From: Candidatus Latescibacterota bacterium
GTDB taxonomy: Bacteria > Krumholzibacteriota > Krumholzibacteriia > WVZY01
DNA length: 58,443 nucleotides
Direction: 5' to 3'
NCBI GenBank assembly: GCA_011772205.1
Contig: WVZY01000059.1
Location: 1 to 58,443, forward strand
Shown: positions 32,643-42,900 of the stretch, piece after piece
Layout: each line of letters begins with the position of its first letter
How positions within the stretch are numbered: position 1 is the first letter of the stretch
The notes under the pieces: model-generated
Database searches by the model: none
Told to the model about the DNA's origin: nothing
The model's input: the letters and a program-made list of their open reading frames with translations, nothing else
Made by a program: the position numbers and the translations under genes

Positions 32643-34193
32643 TTGGCAGTACCGCGGATCTTATGGGTAGATGACGAGATCGAGCTTCTCAAATCTCACA
32701 TCCTTTTTCTGGAGGGGAAAGGTTATGAGGTGAAAGTTGCCACGAACGGGGAGGACGCCCTCTCCATGGTGCGGAAGGAAAGATTCGATGTCCTGCTACT
32801 CGATGAGTCGATGCCGGGGATGGGTGGGCTCGAGACGCTCAACGAAATCAAAGATATCGACTCGGCACCCCCAGTGATAATGATCACGAAGAACGAGGCG
32901 GAGCATCTGATGGATGAGGCCATTGGGATGAAAATTGACGATTATCTCCTCAAGCCGGTGAATCCTCTTCAGATCTATTCCGCTTGCAAGCGAATCCTCG
33001 ATGCCAGAAAGATCCAGAAAGATAGGCTATCCCGCGATTATATAAGGGAATTCAATGATATAGAGGACTTCATTCGGGAGAACACATGGGAGAGCTGGCT
33101 ACGGATCCATAGAAAATTATGTGCATGGGATTTGGAGTTCGACAGGTTTCCCGACAGTGGTCTTGGTGTCACACACGACGACCAGCGCCAAACCTGCAAC
33201 CAGCACTTCGGCCGTTTCATTGAAAGCCGGTACCTCGATTTGATCCATTCAGAGGAGCGCCCTCCGCTGAGCGTCGATGTATTCAAAACGTTCGTCTCTC
33301 CTCATCTTCGCGAAAGGGGAAATGTTTATTTCATTGTGATCGACTGCGTCAGGCTCGATCAATGGCTGGTCATAGAAAGGCTCCTCGAGGATTACTTCTC
33401 TATTGAAAAAGATTACTACCTCTCTATTCTTCCAACGGCGACCCCGTATGCGAGAAACGCTATCTTCAGCGGGCTGTTTCCCGTCGAGCTCAGCAAGCGC
33501 TATCCCGACCGCTGGCTCGAGAGAAGCGGTGACGAGATTAGCAAAAACCGGTTCGAGCAGTTTTTCCTCACCGAACAGCTCAAGCGCCTCGATCACAATT
33601 GGAAAAAGATGAAGTATATCAAGGTGTACACAACGGAGGAGGCCAGCGATCTCAAAAAGCAGATCGGGTCCTATCTCTCTGTGCCCTTTGGAGCCTTCGT
33701 TTTCAACTTCGTCGACATTCTTACCCACGGCAGAAACCAATCGGAGATCCTTAGAGAAATCGCCCCAGATGAGTCGGCATTTCGATCACTCATGCGTTCT
33801 TGGTTCTCGCACTCCGTACTCCTCGACATCCTTAAAGAGATCTCGAAACAGGATGCAAGGGTAATCATGACAACGGATCATGGTTCCGTATTGGGGAGGA
33901 AAGCGAGCCTGGTCCAAGGCAGGCGGGATACCTCCACGAACCTCCGCTACAAATTCGGCGACAACTTGAAATGCGACGAGGGGCAGGCGATTTCAGTAAA
34001 ACGCCCAACAGATTACAAGCTGCCATCGGAATCGAAGACCAAAACCTACGTTTTCGCCAAAGAGTACTACTACTTCGTTTATCCCACGAATTTTCGCGAG
34101 TACGAAAAGCAGTACCAAGGGAGTTTCCAGCACGGCGGGGTCTCAATGGAAGAGATGATCCTGCCTTGCCTCACGTTGACCCCTAAAGCCTGA
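32643..34193 (+). CDS. porX: PorX-like response regulator with PglZ/alkaline-phosphatase-fold domain
   Basis: 516 residues: a CheY-type receiver domain (Asp10, Asp11, phospho-acceptor Asp54, Lys104), a helical linker (about 120-215), then a PglZ-type alkaline-phosphatase-superfamily domain. Likely metal and nucleophile positions are Asp234 (VIDCVR), Thr267 (PTATPYARN), Asp358 and His362 (FVDILTHGRN), Asp412-His413 (TTDHG) and His497 (QHGGVS). This is the architecture of PorX, which controls type IX secretion in Bacteroidota and can hydrolyse nucleotides. TTG 32643 is the start; a perfect -10-like TATAAT lies at 32567-32572 without a good -35. tsaE follows one base after the stop. Confidence 0.92.
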   Translation: MAVPRILWVDDEIELLKSHILFLEGKGYEVKVATNGEDALSMVRKERFDVLLLDESMPGMGGLETLNEIKDIDSAPPVIMITKNEAEHLMDEAIGMKIDDYLLKPVNPLQIYSACKRILDARKIQKDRLSRDYIREFNDIEDFIRENTWESWLRIHRKLCAWDLEFDRFPDSGLGVTHDDQRQTCNQHFGRFIESRYLDLIHSEERPPLSVDVFKTFVSPHLRERGNVYFIVIDCVRLDQWLVIERLLEDYFSIEKDYYLSILPTATPYARNAIFSGLFPVELSKRYPDRWLERSGDEISKNRFEQFFLTEQLKRLDHNWKKMKYIKVYTTEEASDLKKQIGSYLSVPFGAFVFNFVDILTHGRNQSEILREIAPDESAFRSLMRSWFSHSVLLDILKEISKQDARVIMTTDHGSVLGRKASLVQGRRDTSTNLRYKFGDNLKCDEGQAISVKRPTDYKLPSESKTKTYVFAKEYYYFVYPTNFREYEKQYQGSFQHGGVSMEEMILPCLTLTPKA

Positions 34194-34194
34194 A

Positions 34195-34656
34195 ATGCCC
34201 GTTGAGAGAACCGGCATCTTCAACATCTGCACCGCCTCGGAATCCGAAACAGAAATTTATGGAAGGGAACTGGGGCTGAAGATCAACTCCAGTTTCTGTA
34301 TTTCACTCGTTGGAGCACTGGGCAGTGGAAAAACCGTTCTGGCGAGGGGATTATGTCGGGGACTCGGTGTGGATGAGGAAATTATCAGTCCAACGTTCAT
34401 TCTCTACGAGGAGTTTCGGGGACGGTTGCCTGTAATCCATGTCGATCTTTATCGTTTGGAACACGAATCCGAAATCGAGGAGCTGGGTGTCTTCGAGAAA
34501 CTCCGTGACAAATGTGTGATTATCGCCGAGTGGGGGGATCGATCCGATATGATTTTGAACGCTTCAGACATTGTCATTACGCTCCGTTCCCTCGCAGAAA
34601 CGAAAAGGGACATCATGGTTGGTTACTCAGGGAGGGCGAGAGCGCTTTTCAGGTGA
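34195..34656 (+). CDS. tsaE: tRNA threonylcarbamoyladenosine biosynthesis ATPase TsaE
   Basis: 153-residue P-loop protein (VGALGSGKT, residues 39-47) with SPTFILYEEF, HVDLYRLEH and IIAEWGDRS, all TsaE signatures. It supports the TsaB-TsaD complex in making t6A37 of ANN-decoding tRNAs. It begins directly after porX and is followed one base later by tsaB; tsaD is not in the window. Confidence 0.95.
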   Translation: MPVERTGIFNICTASESETEIYGRELGLKINSSFCISLVGALGSGKTVLARGLCRGLGVDEEIISPTFILYEEFRGRLPVIHVDLYRLEHESEIEELGVFEKLRDKCVIIAEWGDRSDMILNASDIVITLRSLAETKRDIMVGYSGRARALFR

Positions 34657-34657
34657 A

Positions 34658-35386
34658 ATGATCATTCTTGCCGTCGATACATCGAGCAGAAGAGGGAGCG
34701 TCGCCTTATCGGTCGATCAGGCGATTGCCGGACCAATCCGTTTTGGGAGCGAGGATTCGCACCTCGTCGCGCTGAGCACAACGATCGATAGATTGCTCAA
34801 GGAGCGCGGATTAACGATACGTGACGTGGACCGGATCGCACTGGTTGCAGGTCCGGGCAGCTTCACCGGGCTGAGAATCGGTATGGCCTTCGTAAAGGGA
34901 ATCCATGCAGCTCTTGCAACGGAAGTGGCGACCATGACGAGCCTCGAACTGATCGCATATCCACTTCTGGACAACCGGTGTCTCGTTTGTTCGATGATCG
35001 ATGCCAGGAAAAGCGAAGTATATGCGGCGCTATATCGCCTGGGCAGGGAAAAGCCGGACGAGGGGGTAGAGGTCGTCATTCCCCCAAAGGCGGTCTCCCC
35101 GAAGATCTTTCTCGAAGCGCTGAGAAAAACAACCAGTAGCCCTGTGCTGTTCGTCGGATCCGGAGCATTGAGGTACCGGAAGCGCATCGATGGCTGTGAG
35201 GGAGTGAGAGCGTCGTTTGCACGTGGGGACGCAAATACGGCATCCGCGACCGTCCTTGCCAGTATCGCAGAGAAGCTCACGCCGCTCGCAAATGAAGAGA
35301 TCCTGATGCTCGAACCATTCTATATCCGATCGAGCGATGCAGAGCTCAAACGATTGAAAGCACATCGCACCGATGAAAGGAATTAA
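34658..35386 (+). CDS. tsaB: tRNA threonylcarbamoyladenosine biosynthesis protein TsaB
   Basis: 242-residue ASKHA-fold protein that scaffolds TsaD in t6A synthesis. Features: MIILAVDTSSRRGSVAL, LVAGPGSFTGLRIGMAFVKG (the GPGSFTGLR signature) and IDARKSEVYAALY. ATG 34658 is one base after the tsaE stop; the upstream in-frame ATG lies within tsaE. The C-terminus overlaps rimI by 14 bases. Confidence 0.95.
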   Translation: MIILAVDTSSRRGSVALSVDQAIAGPIRFGSEDSHLVALSTTIDRLLKERGLTIRDVDRIALVAGPGSFTGLRIGMAFVKGIHAALATEVATMTSLELIAYPLLDNRCLVCSMIDARKSEVYAALYRLGREKPDEGVEVVIPPKAVSPKIFLEALRKTTSSPVLFVGSGALRYRKRIDGCEGVRASFARGDANTASATVLASIAEKLTPLANEEILMLEPFYIRSSDAELKRLKAHRTDERN

Positions 35387-35867
35387 GATCGAGCCAATGA
35401 GAGTCTCCCACCTTCCGGAGGTTCTCGCGATAGAGAGCGAAGTATTTTTCACTCCGTGGACAGAGGGAATGTTTCGCCAGGAGCTGTCTCGCGGCTGGGT
35501 ATCGCGTGTGTATGTTGCATTGCTGGAGGAACGTGTGGTCGGGTACGAGATCGCTTGGTTCGTGGAGGATTCGGTGCATTTGGTCAATATTGCGGTTGCC
35601 CAATCCCTTCGGCGCAGGAAGATCGGCAGCGTTCTTCTGGAAAATATCCTGGATGAGGCGATCGGCGAGGGAAAACGGCATGTCACTCTTGAAGTTCGAA
35701 AAAGCAATAGGGCCGCGCAGGCCTTCTATCGTTCTTTTGGTTTCGAACTCGTGGGGATCCGGGAGGGGTACTACTCGGATAACCACGAAGACGCCGTTCT
35801 CATGACGCTCTTCCTTCCTAGTTACGTTCGCAAGCGGAGGAGACACGATGAGACGGATAGGATCTGA
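35373..35867 (+). CDS. rimI: Ribosomal protein S18 alanine N-acetyltransferase RimI
   Basis: 164-residue GNAT acetyltransferase. RimI pattern: FTPWTEGMFRQEL, VNIAVAQSLRRRKIGSVLL (acetyl-CoA pyrophosphate loop), VTLEVRKSNRAAQAFYRSFG and REGYYSDNHEDAVLM. The tsaE-tsaB-rimI order is common in bacteria. The gene overlaps both neighbours, suggesting tight coupling; the C-terminus is rich in Arg and Lys. Confidence 0.92.
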   Translation: MKGIKIEPMRVSHLPEVLAIESEVFFTPWTEGMFRQELSRGWVSRVYVALLEERVVGYEIAWFVEDSVHLVNIAVAQSLRRRKIGSVLLENILDEAIGEGKRHVTLEVRKSNRAAQAFYRSFGFELVGIREGYYSDNHEDAVLMTLFLPSYVRKRRRHDETDRI

Positions 35868-36693
35868 CCCGAAAAGTGAACTCGGCGGCGCAGATCTGAC
35901 TGTACTGTTGGGGAGCGGGCTTGGAGGAGCATGCGAGCGGTTCCCCGTAGTAAGATCGCTGGAGTTCGAGCAAATTCCAGGACTTACCCCTCCCAGCGTA
36001 TCCGGACACAGAGGTGAATTCAGGCTCTGCAGCATCAATGACAGGCGCTGCCTCTTTATTGTTGGCCGAAAGCATTACTACGAGAGAGCGGATAAAGAGA
36101 TCCGGGCCATGGTCCGGTTTGCCGCCGCACTCGGCACGGGAGAGCTGGTCCTTACTTCCGCCGCAGGAAGCGTCGATAGTCGCTTGTCTCCAGGAGAACT
36201 CGTTGTCGTTGAAGATATTATGGATTTTCAAGACCGGGATTACAGGCTTACCCGGCCCGCGGAACCCGCTGGACGATCCTCGGTTGTTCCACGTCCGCTT
36301 CGTGGGGGAAATTCGCCGCTTCTGTGCCTGGACCCGTCCCTGCGAAGCCGGATCGAAAAGGCGGCTATCAAAGCCGGGATTGCTCTGAAACGTGGGGTGC
36401 TCGCATGCGTATCGGGGCCCGCCTATGAAACACCGGCAGAAGTCCGGGCGCTCCAAGAGATTGGCGCGTCCCTAGTCACCATGTCCGCCGCACCGGAAGT
36501 TTTTTTTGCAAATCAGGCAGGCTTGAGAGTCGCAGCACTCTGTCTTGTTACAAATCTTGCAACAGGCCTCGCGCAGAGCGCGCCCAGCCATAAAAGTGTC
36601 CTGGAGATAGGAAAACGGTCATCCCGCGCTCTTGGGGATCTTATCGTCCATCTGGTGAGAGGACCCGATGTCACCGCCGCACCGGACGGGTGA
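35848..36693 (+). CDS. Purine nucleoside phosphorylase-like protein (divergent)
   Basis: 281 residues, PNP/MTAP (PNP_UDP) family. Phosphate and base-site motifs are LGSGLGGACERF, SGHRGEF (His54), GRKHYYERADKEI (Arg74, His76), VSGPAYETPAEVRAL and LVTNLATGLAQ (purine-binding Asn). The usual TNAAG is TSAAG (103-107) and VGMST is VTMSA, so specificity may differ from classical PNP; a typical EG after HYYE is changed to RA. It overlaps rimI by 20 bases. Likely role: phosphorolysis of purine nucleosides for salvage. Confidence 0.83.
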   Translation: MRRIGSDPKSELGGADLTVLLGSGLGGACERFPVVRSLEFEQIPGLTPPSVSGHRGEFRLCSINDRRCLFIVGRKHYYERADKEIRAMVRFAAALGTGELVLTSAAGSVDSRLSPGELVVVEDIMDFQDRDYRLTRPAEPAGRSSVVPRPLRGGNSPLLCLDPSLRSRIEKAAIKAGIALKRGVLACVSGPAYETPAEVRALQEIGASLVTMSAAPEVFFANQAGLRVAALCLVTNLATGLAQSAPSHKSVLEIGKRSSRALGDLIVHLVRGPDVTAAPDG

Positions 36694-36701
36694 AAATAGG
36701 G

Positions 36702-36730
36702 TTGTTTGACCCATTGCGAAGCAGTATAGT
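36702..36730 (+). promoter_or_regulatory. Promoter candidate before accD
   Basis: TTGTTT (36702-36707), 17-base spacer, TATAGT (36725-36730), 55 bases before the accD start and the best match in the 91-base gap after the nucleoside phosphorylase gene. It would drive the accD-folC-ROK-lptD operon. Confidence 0.55.
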
Positions 36731-36784
36731 CTCTTAGATAGTGATTCGATCTAACCGTTTTTATTCGAAAGAGTTTTTGGAACG

Positions 36785-37684
36785 ATGTCGTGGTTCAAGC
36801 GCACGAAGCAAAGCCTCAGGAAAACACCGAAGAAAACCGTGCCGGACGGGCTTTGGCGAAAGTGTGATTATTGCAGCGAGATTCTCTACGCCAAGGAGTT
36901 GGAGAAGAAGCTGTGGACTTGTTCCAAGTGTGGATACCACTTTCTGATATCGACCGAGCAATACATCGATATTATATGCGACTCAGGCTCGTTCCAAGAG
37001 ATGCACCGAGGGCTGCGCTCCGGCGATCCTTTGGGTTTCAAAGATCTGAAGCGGTATGGGGACAGGCTCAAAGAATACTCGAAGAAAACGGGCAAAGAAG
37101 AAGCGGTCGTCACCGGATTCGCCAAAATTGGCGGCAGAGATGTAGTTCTGGCCGTGCTGGATTTTTCATTCATGGGCGGAAGCATGGGATCCGTGGTTGG
37201 CGAGAAGGTCAGCCGGGTCATCGAGGACGCAACGGAACATCGCAGGCCCCTCATTATCGTTTCCCGCTCCGGTGGTGCACGGATGCAAGAGTCGATATTT
37301 TCCCTCATGCAGATGGCGAAGACGAGTGCCATGCTCGCCAAAATGTCCGATGAACGTGTTCCCTATATTTCGATTCTTACCAATCCCACGACGGGAGGCG
37401 TGACCGCCAGCTTCGCAAGCCTTGGGGACGTGATCATAGCCGAGCCAAAAGCGCTGATCGGATTTGCCGGTCCCCGCGTGATCCAGCAAACGATCCGCCA
37501 GGATCTCCCAGAAGGATTCCAGCGGAGCGAATTCCTTCTGGAGCACGGAATGATCGATATGGTTGTACCAAGAGGCAATCTTCGGCGTACGCTCGAGCAA
37601 TTGTTGGAGTTCCTGGCGGCCGGATTGGCTTCGACAGCCGCAGAGGCAATGAAGGATGAAGAGCAGTCACCAGCTGTTTCGTGA
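36785..37684 (+). CDS. accD: Acetyl-CoA carboxylase carboxyltransferase subunit beta
   Basis: 299 residues; with AccA it transfers carboxyl from carboxybiotin to acetyl-CoA for fatty-acid synthesis. N-terminal zinc ribbon (Cys27, Cys30, Cys46, Cys49) and crotonase-type domain with MGGSMGSVVGEK, SGGARMQES, NPTTGGVTASFASLGD and GFAGPRVIQQT. accA is not present here. folC begins inside its 3' end in another frame. Confidence 0.96.
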   Translation: MSWFKRTKQSLRKTPKKTVPDGLWRKCDYCSEILYAKELEKKLWTCSKCGYHFLISTEQYIDIICDSGSFQEMHRGLRSGDPLGFKDLKRYGDRLKEYSKKTGKEEAVVTGFAKIGGRDVVLAVLDFSFMGGSMGSVVGEKVSRVIEDATEHRRPLIIVSRSGGARMQESIFSLMQMAKTSAMLAKMSDERVPYISILTNPTTGGVTASFASLGDVIIAEPKALIGFAGPRVIQQTIRQDLPEGFQRSEFLLEHGMIDMVVPRGNLRRTLEQLLEFLAAGLASTAAEAMKDEEQSPAVS

Positions 37685-38996
37685 GATATCACCCCCCCTC
37701 CCTTCCAATCTGGAATTCATCTTCAACCTTTCGCCTTCGGCGATGACCTTGGGCCTCGGTAATATGCGGGCTCTTCTCGCGCGAATTGATCACCCCGAAA
37801 AATCGTTTCGATCCGTTGTTATCGCCGGCACCAACGGCAAAGGATCCGTCGCCGCTTATCTTGCTTCTCTTCTGCACGCCAACGGATTGGCGGTGGGCCG
37901 TTACACCTCCCCTCATGTCTATTCGGTTACTGAAAGAGTATGGGTGAGCGGGGAACCGATATCGCTCGAGCGCATGGAAGCGCTCGCATCGCGCATCGTT
38001 CCCCTCTATTCCACTGTTCCTTTCAGTTATTTCGAAGCGATTACTGCTATTGCGTTTCTCGAATTTGCCGAGCGTGGCGTGGATTATGCAGTGCTCGAGG
38101 TGGGGCTGGGGGGAAGATTCGATGCGACGAACGTCGTGGATCCATCGCTGACCATTCTAACCAACATCTCCATCGACCACCGGAGAATATTGGGGGATAG
38201 TGAGGAAGAAATTCTCCGCGAAAAGCTGGGGATCACGCGGGAAGGAGTCCCTCTGCTCATCGGCAACCTCTCCGATGGGATTCTCCCGATCCTGGAGCGA
38301 AAGGCGAAGCGGGATGGTGTTCCGCTGCTAAAACTGGATGGGATCGGAACGGCCTCATTGGACGAACTATCGGTCCATACGATACGGGCCAAGATTCGGA
38401 CCAACCGTTCGGATTATGGTGAGCTTCGGCTGCCTTTTAAGGGGGAGCAGCAGATATACAACGCGCTCCTCGCCGTGGGTGCAGCGGAATGTCTCCTGGA
38501 GAGAGTGCATAACGTCAGCGGTGCTTTTGAATCCACATATCTTCCGGGACGTTTTGAAGCGTTCAAGCGATCTGGGAAGACCTTTTTTCTGGATGTTGCA
38601 CATAACGATGCGGCCCTATCAGCGTCAGCCGAAACATTGTCGAAGATTTCTGAGCCCGAATCGAATGCCGTTGTCATTGGGATGATGCGTCGAAAAGAGC
38701 TGATGCATTCCCCCGGCCGGTTTTTAACATCCGCGAAGAGGGTATATCTAACTGCTCCAGAGGCCGGAGAAGCGTATGCGCCCCAGGAGCTTCTGGCGAA
38801 ATTTTTTCCCGAGGCCGCGCGGCGGGCCAGGTGCGAGGTCGTCGTGTGGAACAGTGACAATCCCTCCACCGGCTGGGACCTACTCGTTAGAACACTCCTG
38901 CATCCCTCAACTCGTTTTTCGAACATTCTCGTGACGGGCTCGCACCGCACAGTGGAGTGCTTCGGGCGGAGGCTATTCGAAAAGGAGATGGAATGA
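37656..38996 (+). CDS. folC: Folylpolyglutamate synthase / dihydrofolate synthase
   Basis: 446-residue Mur-ligase-family enzyme adding glutamate to dihydropteroate or folates. P-loop VIAGTNGKGSVAAYL (57-64), YTSPHVYSVTERVWVSGEPI, YAVLEVGLGGRFDATNVV, TNISIDHRRILGDS (substrate and metal His) and FFLDVAHNDAAL. The start ATG 37656 overlaps accD by 29 bases; accD-folC linkage is common in bacteria. The ROK gene overlaps its stop. Confidence 0.94.
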   Translation: MKSSHQLFREISPPLPSNLEFIFNLSPSAMTLGLGNMRALLARIDHPEKSFRSVVIAGTNGKGSVAAYLASLLHANGLAVGRYTSPHVYSVTERVWVSGEPISLERMEALASRIVPLYSTVPFSYFEAITAIAFLEFAERGVDYAVLEVGLGGRFDATNVVDPSLTILTNISIDHRRILGDSEEEILREKLGITREGVPLLIGNLSDGILPILERKAKRDGVPLLKLDGIGTASLDELSVHTIRAKIRTNRSDYGELRLPFKGEQQIYNALLAVGAAECLLERVHNVSGAFESTYLPGRFEAFKRSGKTFFLDVAHNDAALSASAETLSKISEPESNAVVIGMMRRKELMHSPGRFLTSAKRVYLTAPEAGEAYAPQELLAKFFPEAARRARCEVVVWNSDNPSTGWDLLVRTLLHPSTRFSNILVTGSHRTVECFGRRLFEKEME

Positions 38997-39949
38997 AGAA
39001 GAACGCCTATCTCGGCATCGACATTGGCGGGACCAATATCAAGATCGCTGCTGTGGAACCTTCCGGCCGTGTGCTGACCAGGGGTATCATAGAAACGCCA
39101 GCCGGGAAGGGACCAACGGCTGCCTTCGATCGAATTCGACGGGCCGTGCCTACCTTATTCGGTGATCAATGGCGTGTCGCTGCAGCGGGTGTAGGATGCG
39201 CGGGGCTCGTGGATTCAAGGAAAGGGCGACTTCTGACCTCACCAAACCTTCCTGCATGGAATCAAACCCCGCTCAGACGGATCGCCGTGAAGGCATTGGG
39301 TGTACAAACGTACGTGGAGAACGATGCCAACGCGGCTGCTTACGGGGAGTACAAGTGCGGAGCGGGGGAAGGCTATGAAAACGTGATCTGCATAACACTG
39401 GGGACCGGTGTGGGGGGCGGTATCGTATCTGGCGGAAAGCTCCTGAAGGGCGCGTCCGATTTCGCGGGCGAGATCGGGCACATGTCCATCAGTGTCGAGG
39501 GACCGCTCTGCAAATGCGGAAACAGGGGATGCCTCGAAGCGTACATCGGGAAGAATGCCTTGGTGCGGTCGGCGAGAGAAAAGCTTAAGTTCAAAAAGGG
39601 GAAGGTGCTGGGGAACCTCAGCGAGAGAGGGAAGCGTGAGCTGACGCCGAGAATGATTTTCCAGGCCGCCCGCCAGGGAGACCGGGTGGCGAAGGAGGTG
39701 CTGAATGAGGCAGCGGACTATCTCGGCAGTGCCTTGGCATCCCTGGTCAATATTTTCAATCCCGAGATCATCGCCATTGGTGGAGGGATCTCGGGCGCTT
39801 TCGATCTCATGAAACCGAGGATTGAAAAAAAGGTCCGGTCTCGAGCATTCGATGCGCCCGCCGCGATGGTTCGAATCACGAAGGCTGTGCTCGGAAACGA
39901 CGCCTCCACCGTGGGCGCCGCCCTCATCGCGAAAGAGTCCGCAAAATGA
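38993..39949 (+). CDS. ROK family kinase (glucokinase-like)
   Basis: 318 residues. N-terminal ATP-binding LGIDIGGTNIKIAAV (Asp10), VENDANAAAYGEYKCG, LGTGVGGGIV, and the ROK zinc motif with CKCGNRGCLEAYIG following GHMSI. It probably phosphorylates glucose or an N-acetyl sugar in the cytoplasm. ATG 38993 overlaps the folC stop (ATGA) and has AAAGGAG upstream; its own stop overlaps the lptD start. Confidence 0.92.
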   Translation: MKKNAYLGIDIGGTNIKIAAVEPSGRVLTRGIIETPAGKGPTAAFDRIRRAVPTLFGDQWRVAAAGVGCAGLVDSRKGRLLTSPNLPAWNQTPLRRIAVKALGVQTYVENDANAAAYGEYKCGAGEGYENVICITLGTGVGGGIVSGGKLLKGASDFAGEIGHMSISVEGPLCKCGNRGCLEAYIGKNALVRSAREKLKFKKGKVLGNLSERGKRELTPRMIFQAARQGDRVAKEVLNEAADYLGSALASLVNIFNPEIIAIGGGISGAFDLMKPRIEKKVRSRAFDAPAAMVRITKAVLGNDASTVGAALIAKESAK

Positions 39950-42900
39950 GCGCCAAAGGACGCGCGGCCATGAAGCGATTCTTCATTTTTCTTCTCATTG
40001 CTGCCATCTATGTGCCTGTGATGAGTTCTTCTCAGGAGCGCCCCGGGAGTGGGGATCGTCCCACGAAGGGACGGAGAACCCGGAGTCTCGGGAAGGACAG
40101 CATATCCGTGTCCGCCAGAAGCAGCTCTTACCGGGACACGTTGGGTGAGAGAATCCTGGAGCTCAGAGACAGTGTGACAATCATACGCGGCAACGTAACG
40201 ATCACTGCAAGAAGGGGCTATCAATTCACGGAGCGACGGGTCACGCATTTGATAGGAGACGTCACCATCGTTCAGGAAGGCCTCCGTATGAAAGGGGAAG
40301 AAGGGGAGTACCAGCGTGATAGCGACCGCGCGGTTCTAAAGCGATACGTGAGAATCACGGACGAGGGGTGGAATGTGACATGCGATCGAGCTGTTTTATT
40401 CAGGGCTACCGACACCGCGTGGCTTTTAGGCAATGTGGTGGCATCGGATTCAACGACAACGCTGCAAGCGGACAGTGTTATTTATGAGAGGGACCGTCTC
40501 ACGGCAGAAGCATTCGGGAGGGTGGTTGTTACGAATCGTGCAGAAGGTTTCACGGTGAAGGGCGACCATGGATTCTATTTCCGTGACGTGAGGGAAGGCA
40601 TGGTGGACCGGAATCCGCATCTCATTGTGGACCTGGAAAGCCCGGAACCCGCAACGGTGGATAGCGACACGATGCGCTTTTTCCCCGATTCGAGACGCGC
40701 CATCGCATACGGGAGGGTGAAGATCCTGAAGGGCAACACGGTTACCCAGTGCGATTCGGCTGCGATATTCGATGAAGAGAGCAGAGCCGAGCTGTACGGA
40801 CAGCCGCTGGCCAAGCAGGAGAACGTATCGATGAAGGGGACAGCGATGGTCCTGCGCTACACGGACGACGAGGTGGACAGAATCCACCTTCTTGGGGATG
40901 CGCTTATCGAGGAAAAGCAGGCCGATTCTCTGATCATAGGAAGAGACAGCTGGATCCGCGGGGACACCATGGTGCTCTTTCTGCGGGACAACCGTGTGGA
41001 TTCGATTCGGGTGCTGGGAAATTGCTCCAGCGAATATTACCCGGTCCCCAGAAGCCGCGTGGAAAGCAACTACGCCACGGGAAACAAGATGTTCTTTCAT
41101 TTCGTGAAGGATACGCTCGACTACGTGAAAATCACCGGCAGCTCGGACGGCATCTATCGGTATCTCGACCTTCGGGAAGAAGAGACGAGCGACAGCCTTC
41201 GGTCCGAAGCCGATACATCGCTCAGCTATCGCCCGTTCTCGAAACATGCGGATAAGGTGGTCTACTCGGCAAAGAGGATCGAGTATTTCGCGAAGGAGAA
41301 GGATATCGTACTGGAAGACGATGCCGAAGTGGTGTATCAGAACCGGACGCTACTGGGAGACCGCATCGTGTATCACTCGACCCTTCAGCTTCTCGATGCA
41401 ACCGGCTCGCCGATACTCATAGAGGGAGGCGACAAGTTTTACGGTGAAGAAATGGCCTACGATCTCGAATCTGGGGTCGGAGTCGTCAAAGATGGATCCA
41501 CAAAGTTCATGCAGGGATATTACAACGGGGAAGAAGTTGCAAAGGTTGCCGACAACGTGATGAAGGTGTGGAACTCGACCTATACAACGTGCGACCTGAA
41601 GGTGCCGCACTACCATTTCGCAACCAGAGAAATGAAAGTGTATCTGAAAGACAAAGCGGTTTCGGGGCCGATTTGGCTATATATCGGGAATACACCGATT
41701 TTTGGCCTCCCATTTCTTGCCAACAACATCCAGAAGGACCGGCGATCCGGCATCTTGAGACCGGAATTCGAATTCGGGATCACGAAGAGCACGGGGAGAT
41801 TTATTCGCAACTTCGGTTATTACTGGGCAACGAACGACTACACGGACTTTACGTTTATCGGGGACTTCAATGAAGACGCTTCCTTCAGACTGTTCGCCCG
41901 GAACCGCTACAAGCTACGTTATCATTTTACCGGCAATGTGGATTTTTCGTTTTTGCGGGATCTTGCCAACTATCGGAACGAGTGGGACATCTCCTCGAGT
42001 CATAGCCAGACCCTCGGGGAGAAATTCGACCTCACGAGCGATTTGCGGTTCGTGAGCAGCGATGCGGCACCCAGCGCGATCAACCGAATCGACGATGTGG
42101 AGAACGTGGTCAACCGGCGGATCGAATCCAAAGTCAGTGTGAGAAAGTCATGGAGTTCTATTGGATTCAGCGCATCCGCTCGAAGGATCCAGAACCTCAA
42201 CATTGCCAATCCCGATGCGGTGAGAATCCAGACTGAATTCCCGTCCGTGTCGCTGTCGATTCCATCCCGAAATCTATACTTCGGCAGGGAAACAAAGCGG
42301 GGGGAGAAACCTTTCCTGGAAAAGCTGCTGTCAGGGGTTCGATACTCACCCGGCGTCTCTGGAAAGCGCGCAACCGAAAAAAAGCAGTTCGAGGACAAAG
42401 AGGTAATCAACGGCAATCTGTCTCTCAATTTCTCGAGCCCCAGAAAGCTTGGGTTCGTCAACATATCCCCCTCCCTCTCGATGAACAACAATTACACCCG
42501 CACGCAAGTGACGATCGAGGAGCACGAGGAAGAACAGGCAGACAGCATGGTCTTGGTACCAGCAAGCCATACAGTCGTCAGCGATAACGTGTTCACTTGG
42601 AGGACGGGAGGTCTGATGAAGACGAATTTTTACGGCACCTTCTACCCGGAGGTCGGATCTCTTATCGGTATCCGCCATACGGTGACACCATCGGTGGGCT
42701 ATTCTTACCAGCCTCCCATCAGCGGCTTGGATTCCCGCCAGAGCTTCAGCGTCAGAATGGATAACGTTCTCGATCTCAAAGTTCGAAGCGGTGAGAAAGA
42801 GCGAAAGCTTTCCGGGGTGATGATCTGGAACCTGAGCTCGAGCTACAATCCAAAAGCACCCGAGCGCCGGGGATGGAGCAACGTTTCCAGTAGGGTAAAC

